Assembly (NCBI GenBank): GCA_003140315.1
Contig: PLJS01000032.1
Location: 1 to 36,478 of the forward strand
Direction of reading: 5' to 3'
DNA length: 36,478 bases
From: Hyphomicrobiales bacterium
GTDB taxonomy: Bacteria > Pseudomonadota > Alphaproteobacteria > Rhizobiales > Xanthobacteraceae
How positions within the stretch are numbered: position 1 is the stretch's first letter; each line of letters opens with the position of its first letter. Below are positions 16,596-23,708 of this stretch, in pieces. The position numbers were made by a program, and so were the translations under genes. The notes under the pieces were generated by a model. It was given only the letters and a program-made list of their open reading frames with translations. It had not been told where the DNA came from and searched no databases.

Positions 16596-18101
16596 TCAAT
16601 GATTGAACCTTGCCGGATAGGTGTCCGGCGAGATCTCGATTTGCTGACAGCGGCGGTAGATGCGTTCATAGGCCGGACGTAGCCGTTCCACATCGCGTTC
16701 CGACTCGGTAATGAGCGGCTCCAGCCGTACGTGAGCCTCCGCGATCTCGTCGAGCAACTTATCCTCATCGACCCGCGTCAGCTTGCCATGCTGCATGATC
16801 GTCTCGCCGTCCACCATCACGAAATCGACCTCGTGGCGACAGGCCGCGCGCACGAGCTGGTGCACCGGATTGTTCATCGGCGTGAACGGCAGGCTGTGCA
16901 GATTGTAGGCGGTGAGGTCCGCGATGCGGCCCTTCTCGATCGCGCCGAGTTCCTTTTCGCGACCGAGCGCCTTGGCGCCGCCCATCGTGGCGAAGCGGAA
17001 CGAGTCGGTCGCGCCGACCCAGCCCGTATAGTCGCCGCGCAGTTTGTGCAGGAGGCTCGCTAGATAAAGCGCGTTCTGCATGTCCGGCCCCTCGATCGAG
17101 CCGCAGCCGTCCGTGCCCATGCTGACGTTGACGCCGCCTTCGATCAGCGCGCGGATCGGCGCGAGGCCGGAGCCGACTTGCAGATTGGAGGTTGGGTTGT
17201 GTTGCACGCTCACGCCAGCGCGCGCGAGAGTCTCGATCTCACTCGGCTTCAGCCAGACGCCATGGATGAAGGCGGTCTTCGGCTTCAGAAAGCCGAGCCG
17301 GTCGAGATACTCGACCATCGTCGAGCCATGCCAGAGTTGGCCCGTGACGACCTGCATTCGAGTTTCCTGCACGTGCATCATCACCGGCAAATCCATGTCG
17401 TCGGCCAGGCGCCGCACCGCCTTGATGAAATCCTCGGTGCAGCGCTGCGGCGCCGAGGGTGCGGCGATGTAGCCGACGCGTTTCTCTTTCGGGTGATGCT
17501 CTCGCGCGGTCTTCCTGGCGAAGGCGAGCAGATCGGAGGACGAGAACATCGGCGTGCCGTCCAACTCGGCGAGCAGGTCTTTGGGGAATTCCTCATCGAC
17601 GAACGGCACGGCGCGAAAGAACGGCCGGTCGAAAAGCGTCGGCCCGACATAGGCACGGATGCCGAGATCCTCGTAGGCTTGGAATACTGCGTCGACATGC
17701 TGCTGATTGATGTGCGGCGCCACGTTGGTGTCGTCGCACAGCGTGGTGGTGCCGCTGTGCACTGCCTCCATCGCGCCGATCATGGTGCGCAGATAGACTT
17801 CGCGCGGCGTGAGCTCGATCGGCTTGAGCGGGCGCACGTAGTTCATCCAGAGCTCAAGCGGCATATTGTCCTTGCGGCCCTTGTAGTAGCCCTCATGGCT
17901 GTGGTGATGCCCGTTGATCAGGCCCGCCGAGATCAGGCGCCCCTTCATATCGATAACCGTGCCCTCAGCTGGCTTTGCGCCGCTCGGCCGGATGTCCTGG
18001 ATCAGACGGCCGTAAATGACGATGTCGACTTCACCCTCGCTCGGCACAGCGTTCTCGCCAAGTAGGGCGATTGCTTTCACCAGCGTCTTTTTCGCGGACA
18101 T
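16596..18101 (-). CDS. Amidohydrolase 3 (SAH/guanine deaminase-like superfamily member)
   Basis: This 501-residue amidohydrolase has metal-site residues H67-x-H69 (G-H-H-H-S-H-E-G), a histidine in M-M-H-V-Q-E-T, one in F-I-H-G-V-W and the aspartate in M-G-T-D-G. The C-terminal part (A-L-G-R-E-K-E-L-G-A-I-E-K-G-R-I-A-D-L) is typical. It is longer than hydrolases 1 and 2 and differs at T-D-G versus T-D-N, so it belongs to another subgroup. ATG 18101 follows GAGGCG; the frame is open upstream to 18182 but has no ribosome site there. It converges with the Dpp-type importer (36-bp gap). It has a palindrome 42-55 bp upstream that may be an operator. Confidence 0.87.
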   Translation of the reverse strand: MSAKKTLVKAIALLGENAVPSEGEVDIVIYGRLIQDIRPSGAKPAEGTVIDMKGRLISAGLINGHHHSHEGYYKGRKDNMPLELWMNYVRPLKPIELTPREVYLRTMIGAMEAVHSGTTTLCDDTNVAPHINQQHVDAVFQAYEDLGIRAYVGPTLFDRPFFRAVPFVDEEFPKDLLAELDGTPMFSSSDLLAFARKTAREHHPKEKRVGYIAAPSAPQRCTEDFIKAVRRLADDMDLPVMMHVQETRMQVVTGQLWHGSTMVEYLDRLGFLKPKTAFIHGVWLKPSEIETLARAGVSVQHNPTSNLQVGSGLAPIRALIEGGVNVSMGTDGCGSIEGPDMQNALYLASLLHKLRGDYTGWVGATDSFRFATMGGAKALGREKELGAIEKGRIADLTAYNLHSLPFTPMNNPVHQLVRAACRHEVDFVMVDGETIMQHGKLTRVDEDKLLDEIAEAHVRLEPLITESERDVERLRPAYERIYRRCQQIEISPDTYPARFNH

Positions 18102-18142
18102 CTTAGTCGCCTCACCCGGTTGTCGTATTTCCAATGAGCCGT

Positions 18143-18156
18143 CTGCAAGCTTGCAG
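18143..18156. promoter_or_regulatory. 14-bp perfect palindrome upstream of amidohydrolase 3
   Basis: CTGCAAGCTTGCAG is its own reverse complement. It lies 42-55 bp before the start codon of the minus-strand hydrolase, where a repressor site would be expected. No regulator gene is adjacent. Confidence 0.45.
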
Positions 18157-18183
18157 GCAGGTAACGCCGTCAGCCAGGCCATA

Positions 18184-18232
18184 CCGACGCATCTTGAACC
18201 TGACGGGTTACGTCGGTAAAAGATTTTGAACC
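18184..18232. repeat. Paired direct and inverted repeats in the 18.2 kb intergenic region
   Basis: CCGACG (18184-18189) and CGTCGG (18211-18216) are inverted copies. ATCTTGAACC (18191-18200) and ATTTTGAACC (18223-18232) are near-identical direct copies 32 bp apart. The block ends just before AGAGGA, which looks like an abandoned ribosome site upstream of the decayed transporter gene. The rest of 18102-18283 holds no gene that I can support. Confidence 0.35.
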
Positions 18233-18283
18233 AGAGGAAAAGAGGGCCAATTCCGCCGGTCAGGTCCCCAAGTTGTCAAATGA

Positions 18284-18603
18284 TTCGTGCTCGTCCCTGA
18301 GGGCCACCAAGTGTTTTCCGAGTTGGGCGTCGTCGACAACAATGTGGCGCAGCGCGCCGAGCAGATGCTCGAACGCTTCCCCAACCTCAAGGCACGCCGG
18401 CACCAGCGTGCGGGACTTCTCTCCGGCGCGAGCGACAGATGCTTGCGATTGCACGCGACCTGATGGCGCGGACCAGGCTGCTGTCGATCGCCGACCGCGC
18501 CTATGTGCTGCAATCCGGCGCGATCGTGAATTCGGGGTCGGCGCAGGAAATGCGCACCGATCCCGCATTGGCCAAGGCTTATATGGCTGCGGGTCATAAC
18601 TAG
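18284..18603 (+). pseudogene. livF: livF remnant (branched-chain amino-acid-type ABC ATPase), multiply disrupted
   Basis: Frame 18284 onward reads V-L-V-P-E-G-H-Q-V-F-S-E-L, the LivF 'VPEGR.VF' region. It then jumps to A-E-Q-M-L-E-R-F-P-N-L-K-A-R-R-H-Q-R-A-G-L-L-S-G. After a -1 shift near 18428 the signature continues as E-R-Q-M-L-A-I-A-R-D-L-M-A-R. A second jump loses Walker B and the H-loop. The end reads S-I-A-D-R-A-Y-V-L-Q-S-G to TAG 18601-18603. So there are four lesions: loss of the N-terminal third with Walker A, an in-frame deletion after 'V-V-D-N', the frameshift, and an in-frame deletion of roughly 60-70 codons. It cannot make a working ATPase. It lies 12 bases before amidohydrolase 4, suggesting that this enzyme was once in an operon with a Liv-type importer. 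Confidence 0.88.
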
Positions 18604-18615
18604 AGTGAGGGTGAA

Positions 18616-19842
18616 ATGGACCTGATCCTGCGCAACGTACGGCTGATCGACGCCGAGCAACAAACAACCGACATCGGCATCATGGACGGCAAGATAGCCG
18701 ACATACGGCCGAACCTGGTCGCCGAAGGTGAGACGATCGACTTGGAGAGACGTCTTGTCAGTTCTGGCTTGATCGAGACCCACATCCATCTCGACAAGTC
18801 GTGCATTCTCGATCGCTGCAAAGCGGACAAGGGCGATCTCGAGGAAGCGATACAGGAGGTCGCAAGGGCCAAGAAAGGCTTCACGCCAGAGGATGTTTAT
18901 GCTCGTGGCAAGAAGACGCTCGAAAAAAGCATCCTGAACGGCACGACGCATATGCGCACGCAGCTCGAGGTCGATCCAGGCATCGGGCTGCGCGGACTCG
19001 AAGGCGTGCGCGAGCTGATCGATGAATACAAATGGGCAATCGATATCGAGATTTGCATTTTCCCGCAGGAAGGGCTGCTCAATAATCCCGGGACTGACGA
19101 GCTGATGGTCGAGGCGCTGAAGACCGGCGGCAGCGTCGTTGGCGCAGCACCTTACACCGACACCAACCCGCACGGGCAGATCGATCGGGTGTTCGAGATC
19201 GCGCGCGAGTTCGATATCGATGTCGACATGCATCTCGATTTTGGGCCCGATCCGGACGACCTCGACCTGCTTTACGTCTGCGAGCAGACCGAGAAGTTCA
19301 AATACGGTGGGCGCGTCGCGATCGGCCATGTCACCAAGCTCTCGGGCGCGCCGCCGGCTCTGCTTGAGCGCTGCGCCAAGCGCATGGCGGACGCGGGCGT
19401 CGCGCTCACCGTGCTCCCCTCTACCGATCTGTATCTGATGGGCCGCCACATGGATCACAGCGTAATGCGCGGCGTCACCGCTTCGCACAAGCTGCTCCAT
19501 CACGGTGTCAACTGTTCGCTCTCAACCAACAACGTACTCAATCCGTTCACGCCGTTCGGGGACTGTTCATTGGTTCGCATGGCGAATCTCTATGCCAATA
19601 TCTGTCAAGTAGGCACGCGCGGCGATATTCGCGAATGCTTCAATATGATCTCGTCGCGCTCCGCCAAATTGTTGAACCTGAAGAGCTATGGTCTCACCCC
19701 CGGCTGCTTCGCCGATCTGGTGGTGCTGGACGCGACCAGTGCCGAGGACGCGGTTGCAGAACTCGCGCCGGTGCTGTTCGCGTTTAAGCGCGGGCGCAAG
19801 ACTGTGTCGCGTGCCCGTGCGGAACTGCATCGGCCGTACTGA
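18616..19842 (+). CDS. Amidohydrolase 4 (cytosine deaminase-like family, altered active site)
   Basis: This 408-residue protein aligns along its length with the cytosine deaminase (CodA) / N-isopropylammelide hydrolase branch. Kept residues are H56-x-H58 (T-H-I-H-L-D-K), Q151 (F-P-Q-E-G), H206 (D-M-H-L-D) and H238 (I-G-H-V-T). Changed residues are F209 where CodA has its proton-shuttle glutamate (H-C-D-E) and N305 where CodA has the metal/catalytic aspartate (G-H-D-D-V here S-T-N-N-V). Otherwise the protein is full length and well formed. ATG 18616 follows GAGGGTG. It sits directly after the livF remnant and before the XRE-cupin regulator. The reaction is uncertain; these substitutions may mark a distinct subfamily rather than decay. 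Confidence 0.85.
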   Translation: MDLILRNVRLIDAEQQTTDIGIMDGKIADIRPNLVAEGETIDLERRLVSSGLIETHIHLDKSCILDRCKADKGDLEEAIQEVARAKKGFTPEDVYARGKKTLEKSILNGTTHMRTQLEVDPGIGLRGLEGVRELIDEYKWAIDIEICIFPQEGLLNNPGTDELMVEALKTGGSVVGAAPYTDTNPHGQIDRVFEIAREFDIDVDMHLDFGPDPDDLDLLYVCEQTEKFKYGGRVAIGHVTKLSGAPPALLERCAKRMADAGVALTVLPSTDLYLMGRHMDHSVMRGVTASHKLLHHGVNCSLSTNNVLNPFTPFGDCSLVRMANLYANICQVGTRGDIRECFNMISSRSAKLLNLKSYGLTPGCFADLVVLDATSAEDAVAELAPVLFAFKRGRKTVSRARAELHRPY

Positions 19843-19896
19843 ACAATCTTGCGTTTGGCCCGCAAATGCGCGAATGCAGACATACAATTTTTACGC

Positions 19897-20550
19897 GTGA
19901 AAGCACCCGTGCGAACCAAACCCAAGCTTCAAGCTACTGAAGTGCCCGCGCGACCAGCCGAACCGGCGCGCGCCGAACGTGCCGACAAGCATCTGATGGA
20001 AGCCCTCGGTGCGCAGGTCAAGGCGCTGCGCCAGTCGCTCAACATCACAGCCTCGGAGGTGGCGCAGGCCGCGGGGCTTTCCGTTGCAATGCTGTCGAAG
20101 ATCGAGAATGGTCAGACGGCGCCGTCGCTCGCGACGCTGCAGTCGCTTGCGGCGGCGCTGAATGTGCCGATCACCGCGCTGTTCACGAAATTCGATCAAA
20201 AGCGCGACGCGACTTTCGTTAAAGCGGGTCAGGGACTCGCGATCGACCGGCGCGGCACGCGCGCCGGCCACCGCTACGAGCTGCTCAGTCACTCGGTACA
20301 CGCGCCTGTCAAAATCGAACCGTTCCTGATAACGCTCGATGACACTTCGGATGCGTACCCGATATTTCAACACGCCGGATACGAGTTCATCTACATGCTG
20401 TCGGGCGAGGTGACGTATCGCCACGCCGACCGCAGCTATTTGCTGCAGCCCGGCGACTCTCTATTCTTCGACGCCGAGGCGCCGCACGGTCCGGAGGAGC
20501 TGCGCCGCCTGCCTACGCGCTATCTGTCGCTCATCGTGTCGCTGCCGTGA
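19897..20550 (+). CDS. XRE-family transcriptional regulator with C-terminal cupin domain
   Basis: The protein has about 217 residues. The HTH_3 domain (about 37-94) reads 'LG.Q.KALR.....T.SE.A..AGLS..MLSKIENGQ..PSL.TL..LA.AL.VP...LF'. The cupin_2 domain (about 128-212) has H-A-G-Y-E-F-I-Y-M-L-S-G and P-G-D-S-L-F-F-D-A-E-A-P-H-G. Such proteins bind DNA through the HTH and sense a small molecule in the cupin pocket. The start is uncertain: GTG 19897 follows a TACAAT box (19883-19888) by only 8 bases and has no ribosome site, so a leaderless transcript is possible. TTG 19849 opens the frame earlier. It lies 105 bp upstream of glxB in the same orientation and is the likely local regulator of amine metabolism. 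Confidence 0.87.
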   Translation: MKAPVRTKPKLQATEVPARPAEPARAERADKHLMEALGAQVKALRQSLNITASEVAQAAGLSVAMLSKIENGQTAPSLATLQSLAAALNVPITALFTKFDQKRDATFVKAGQGLAIDRRGTRAGHRYELLSHSVHAPVKIEPFLITLDDTSDAYPIFQHAGYEFIYMLSGEVTYRHADRSYLLQPGDSLFFDAEAPHGPEELRRLPTRYLSLIVSLP

Positions 20551-20560
20551 AATGCTGGTG

Positions 20561-20632
20561 CTGTGATTTCCTGTGATGAAAAATTATTGACTGTCGGTTG
20601 ACATGGACCGCTGCGCCACTCAAATTCGAATT
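20561..20632 (+). promoter_or_regulatory. Possible control region of the glx-glnT operon
   Basis: The 105-bp gap before glxB holds a direct repeat (CTGTGAT at 20561-20567 and 20571-20577), a perfect -35 hexamer TTGACA (20598-20603) with only a weak -10 at 20621-20626, and the palindrome AATTCGAATT (20623-20632). The palindrome over the -10 position could be an operator for the XRE-cupin protein. Confidence 0.35.
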
Positions 20633-20655
20633 CGCGCAACATCACGAGACCTTTC

Positions 20656-21555
20656 ATGTGCGGAATTGTCGGGCTTTTCCTGAAAAATCGATCGCTGGAG
20701 AGTAATCTCGGCCGCCTCACCAGCCTGATGCTGCGCGAATTGTGCGACCGCGGTCCCGACAGCGCGGGCTTCGCGGTTTACGGCGGCGAGACCGAAGGTA
20801 CAACCAAAATTTGTATGGTGAACCGCGACGGCGCGGTCGACTGGTCCGCCACTGCAAAAAAGCTTGCGGCCGCGATCGGCGCCGACGTCGCGGTGGAGCG
20901 GATCGAAGACCATGCGATCCTGCGCACCAGCGGCGCCGGCGACACCGCGCGCAAATGGCTGATCGATCATGTGCCGGCCGCCTATGTGCTGAGCCAGGGG
21001 CAGTCGATCGAAATCTTCAAGGGCGTCGGCGATCCCGCGGCGATCGTCGATCGCCTCGATCTCGAACGGCGCAGCGGCACGCATGCGATCGGCCACACCC
21101 GCATGGCGACGGAGTCGGCCGTGACCGTCGCGGGCTCGCATCCCTTCTCCACCGGCGACGACACCTGCCTCGTGCACAACGGCTCGCTGTCGAACCATAA
21201 CCGCCTCCGCGAGCAGCTCGTTCGCCACGGCGAGCGCTTCCAGACCGACAATGACAGCGAAGTGGCAGCGGCCTATCTCGCCTCCCGCATGCGCCAGGGC
21301 GACACGCTCGAGCAGGCGCTCGAGAATGGGCTGAAGGACCTCGACGGCTTCTACACCTTCGTCGTCGGCACCCGCGACGGCTTCGCGGTCATCCGCGATC
21401 CGGTCGCTTGCAAGCCGGCCGTCATCGCCGAAACCGATGACTGGGTCGCCATGGCGTCGGAGTATCGCGCGATCGCGCCCCTGCCGGGCGTCGAGCACGC
21501 CGAGATGTGGGAGCCGGCACCCGCCACCGTGTATGCGTGGAGCCACGCCGCCTGA
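20656..21555 (+). CDS. glxB: Class II glutamine amidotransferase subunit (GlxB / MgsA-like)
   Basis: This 299-residue Ntn-type amidotransferase begins M-C-G-I-V-G-L-F, with Cys2 as the expected nucleophile. It has the family segments R-E-L-C-D-R-G-P-D-S-A-G near residue 35, G-H-T-R-M-A-T near 148, H-N-G-S-L-S-N near 175 and D-N-D-S-E near 198. It corresponds to the amidotransferase part of large-subunit glutamate synthase, split off as a separate gene. In methylotrophs this subunit (MgsA) works with MgsB and MgsC to make N-methylglutamate from methylamine-derived nitrogen; in rhizobia it is GlxB. It overlaps glxC by one base (TGATG). Confidence 0.9.
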   Translation: MCGIVGLFLKNRSLESNLGRLTSLMLRELCDRGPDSAGFAVYGGETEGTTKICMVNRDGAVDWSATAKKLAAAIGADVAVERIEDHAILRTSGAGDTARKWLIDHVPAAYVLSQGQSIEIFKGVGDPAAIVDRLDLERRSGTHAIGHTRMATESAVTVAGSHPFSTGDDTCLVHNGSLSNHNRLREQLVRHGERFQTDNDSEVAAAYLASRMRQGDTLEQALENGLKDLDGFYTFVVGTRDGFAVIRDPVACKPAVIAETDDWVAMASEYRAIAPLPGVEHAEMWEPAPATVYAWSHAA

Positions 21556-22268
21556 TGACGCAGGCTTCGCCGATCGCGCGTGTGCCCCGCAATTCGGCCC
21601 TCGATCTTGCGGAGATGTCGCTGCGCGAGGTCAACCAGCTCCTGCACGACAACAGCGTGGGCGATTTCCTGATCCGCAATCCGCGCGGCGCGCATGCGCT
21701 CGCCTGCGGCCTCGACGGCGATCTCAATGTCACGATCGATGGCCACGTCGGCTATTACTGCGCCGGCATGAACAAGCGCGCGCACGTCACGGTGAACGGC
21801 AATGCCGGTACTGGTCTCGCCGAGAACATGATGTCGGGCTTCGTGCACGTGAAAGGAGACGCGTCGCAATCCGCCGGCGCGACCGGATGCGGCGGATTGC
21901 TGGTGATCGACGGCAATGCCTCGGCGCGCTGCGGCATCGCGCTGCGTGGCCTCGACATCGTGGTGAAAGGCTCGGTCGGCCACATGTCGGCCTTCATGGC
22001 GCAAGCCGGGACCATCGTGGTGCTTGGCGATGCCGGCGACGCGCTCGGGGATTCGCTTTACGAGGCGAAGCTGTTCGTGCGCGGCGCGGTGAAGAGTCTC
22101 GGGGCAGACTGCGTGCAGAAAGCCGTGCGCGACGAGCACAAGGCCGCGTTGCGCAAGCTCCTTGATGCGGCCGGTGTCGGCGGCGATGTCGATGTTGCGG
22201 AATTCCGGCGCTACGGATCGGCGCGCCAGCTCTATCATTTCCATGTCGACAATGCGGGGCAGTACTGA
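21555..22268 (+). CDS. glxC: GXGXG-domain subunit (GlxC / MgsB-like, glutamate synthase C-terminal domain homologue)
   Basis: This 237-residue protein is a right-handed beta-helix of the GXGXG (GltB C-terminal) type. Repeats of glycine-spaced strands run from about residue 60 to 190 (for example D-G-D-L-N-V-T-I-D-G, V-N-G-N-A-G-T-G, V-K-G-D-A-S-Q-S-A-G, V-L-G-D-A-G-D-A-L-G-D-S). It is probably structural, linking the amidotransferase and FMN subunits. ATG 21555 shares a base with the glxB stop, and its own stop overlaps glxD by one base, so the three subunits are tightly coupled. Confidence 0.9.
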   Translation: MTQASPIARVPRNSALDLAEMSLREVNQLLHDNSVGDFLIRNPRGAHALACGLDGDLNVTIDGHVGYYCAGMNKRAHVTVNGNAGTGLAENMMSGFVHVKGDASQSAGATGCGGLLVIDGNASARCGIALRGLDIVVKGSVGHMSAFMAQAGTIVVLGDAGDALGDSLYEAKLFVRGAVKSLGADCVQKAVRDEHKAALRKLLDAAGVGGDVDVAEFRRYGSARQLYHFHVDNAGQY

Positions 22269-23593
22269 TGAGCGCGGACGATCATCGCTCCGCGACGCCG
22301 CCGCGCGCATCCGCGACGTTCGACGAATATGCCATCGCCGAGATCCATCGCGCCGCCGCGACCGGCATCTATGACATCCGCGGCTTCGGGGCGAAGCGCA
22401 AGCTGCCGCATTTCGACGACCTTCTGTTTCTCGGCGCCTCGATCAGCCGCTATCCGCTGGAGGGCTATCGCGAGCGCTGCGGCACCGACGTGACGTTGGG
22501 CAGCCGCTACGCCAAGAAACCGATCACGCTGCAGATCCCGATCACCATCGCCGGAATGAGCTTCGGCTCGCTGTCGGCGCCAGCCAAGGAAGCACTCGGG
22601 CGCGGCGCCTCGATCGCCGGCACATCCACGACGACCGGCGACGGCGGCATGACCGAAGAGGAGCGGCTCCACTCCAAGACGCTGGTCTATCAGGTGCTGC
22701 CGTCGCGTTACGGCATGGAGCCGGACCAGTTGCGCAAGGCGGACGCAATTGAAGTGGTAGTCGGACAGGGTGCGAAGCCTGGCGGCGGCGGCATGCTGCT
22801 CGGGCAGAAGATCTCCAAGCGTGTCGCCGAGATGCGGACGCTGCCCGAGGGTATCGACCAGCGCTCGCCGTGCCGCCACCCCGACTGGACCGGACCGGAC
22901 GATCTGGAAATCAAGATTAACGAACTGCGCGAGATCACCGACTGGGAGAAGCCGATCTACGTCAAAGTGGGAGCCGCGCGGCCCTATTACGACACCGCGC
23001 TCGCGGTGAAATCCGGCGCAGACGTCGTGGTGCTCGACGGCATGCAGGGCGGCACCGCGGCAACGCAGGAGGTGTTCATCGAGCATGTCGGCATCCCGAC
23101 GCTCGCCGCCATCCGCCCCGCCGTGCAGGCGCTGATCGATCTCGACATGCACCGCAAGGTGCAGCTCATCGTCTCGGGCGGCATCCGCAACGGCGCCGAT
23201 GTCGCCAAGGCGCTGGCACTCGGCGCCGATGCGGTCTCGATCGGCACGGCCGCGCTGATCGCGCTCGGCGATAACGATCCGCGCTACGAGGCCGAATACC
23301 GCAAGCTCGGCACGACGGCCGGCTCCTATGACGACTGGCACGAGGGGCGCGATCCAGCCGGCATCACGACGCAGGACCCCGAACTGACGAAGCGGCTCGA
23401 TCCGGTCGCGGCCGGGCGGCGGCTTGCCAACTACCTCGCGGTGCTGACGCTGGAAGCGCAGACGATCGCGCGTGCCTGCGGCAAGTCGCATCTGCATAAT
23501 CTCGAGCCGGAAGACCTTGTCGCGCTGACGGTTGAATCCGCCGCCATGGCGCAGGTGCCGCTTGCCGGCACGAGCTGGATTCCGGGAAAGTGA
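22268..23593 (+). CDS. glxD: FMN-binding glutamate synthase-like subunit (GlxD / MgsC-like)
   Basis: This 441-residue protein has the FMN/synthase domain of glutamate synthase. It shows G-M-S-F-G-S-L-S near residue 98, T-G-D-G-G-M-T near 125, G-Q-G-A-K-P-G-G-G-G near 165, the FMN-site strands V-V-L-D-G-M-Q-G-G-T near 258 and S-G-G-I-R-N-G-A-D-V near 304. It is the catalytic subunit of the GlxBCD/MgsABC complex. A palindromic repeat separates it from glnT by 115 bp. Confidence 0.91.
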   Translation: MSADDHRSATPPRASATFDEYAIAEIHRAAATGIYDIRGFGAKRKLPHFDDLLFLGASISRYPLEGYRERCGTDVTLGSRYAKKPITLQIPITIAGMSFGSLSAPAKEALGRGASIAGTSTTTGDGGMTEEERLHSKTLVYQVLPSRYGMEPDQLRKADAIEVVVGQGAKPGGGGMLLGQKISKRVAEMRTLPEGIDQRSPCRHPDWTGPDDLEIKINELREITDWEKPIYVKVGAARPYYDTALAVKSGADVVVLDGMQGGTAATQEVFIEHVGIPTLAAIRPAVQALIDLDMHRKVQLIVSGGIRNGADVAKALALGADAVSIGTAALIALGDNDPRYEAEYRKLGTTAGSYDDWHEGRDPAGITTQDPELTKRLDPVAAGRRLANYLAVLTLEAQTIARACGKSHLHNLEPEDLVALTVESAAMAQVPLAGTSWIPGK

Positions 23594-23604
23594 AACTTCG
23601 CTCA

Positions 23605-23681
23605 TTCCCGCGCAAGCGGGAATCCAGAGTCAGATACGTTGAGCGGAGATTGTGACTCTGGGTCCCCGCCTTCGCGGGGAC
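23605..23681. repeat. Intergenic palindromic repeat between glxD and glnT
   Basis: Three nested or adjacent stems are perfect: TTCCCGC/GCGGGAA (loop GCAA), CCAGAGTCA/TGACTCTGG enclosing 20 bases, and GTCCCCGC/GCGGGGAC (loop CTTC). It resembles dispersed intergenic repeats of Bradyrhizobium-like genomes and would fold strongly in mRNA, so it may modulate glnT levels relative to glxBCD. Confidence 0.8.
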
Positions 23682-23708
23682 GAGCGGCACGGAGCGAGGG
23701 GGAACGCA

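Noticed and set aside
16593-16605. Inverted repeat CAATCA-A-TGATTG at the end of amidohydrolase 3
   Set aside because: Arms are only 6 bp with a 1-base centre, AT-rich, and overlap the stop codon; probably chance.
17178-18065. 295-codon plus-strand frame
   Set aside because: Antisense to amidohydrolase 3; no ribosome site or domain.
18208-19503. 431-codon open frame on the minus strand
   Set aside because: It is antisense to the livF remnant and amidohydrolase 4, both of which have clear family motifs. Long antisense frames are common in GC-rich DNA, and it shows no recognisable domain.
22235-23605. 456-codon open frame on the minus strand
   Set aside because: Exactly antisense to glxD; arginine/histidine-rich composition with no family motif.
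23652-23708. 19-residue N-terminal extension of GlnT
   Set aside because: It is translated from the palindromic repeat; ATG 23709 has a strong ribosome site and matches the family start.
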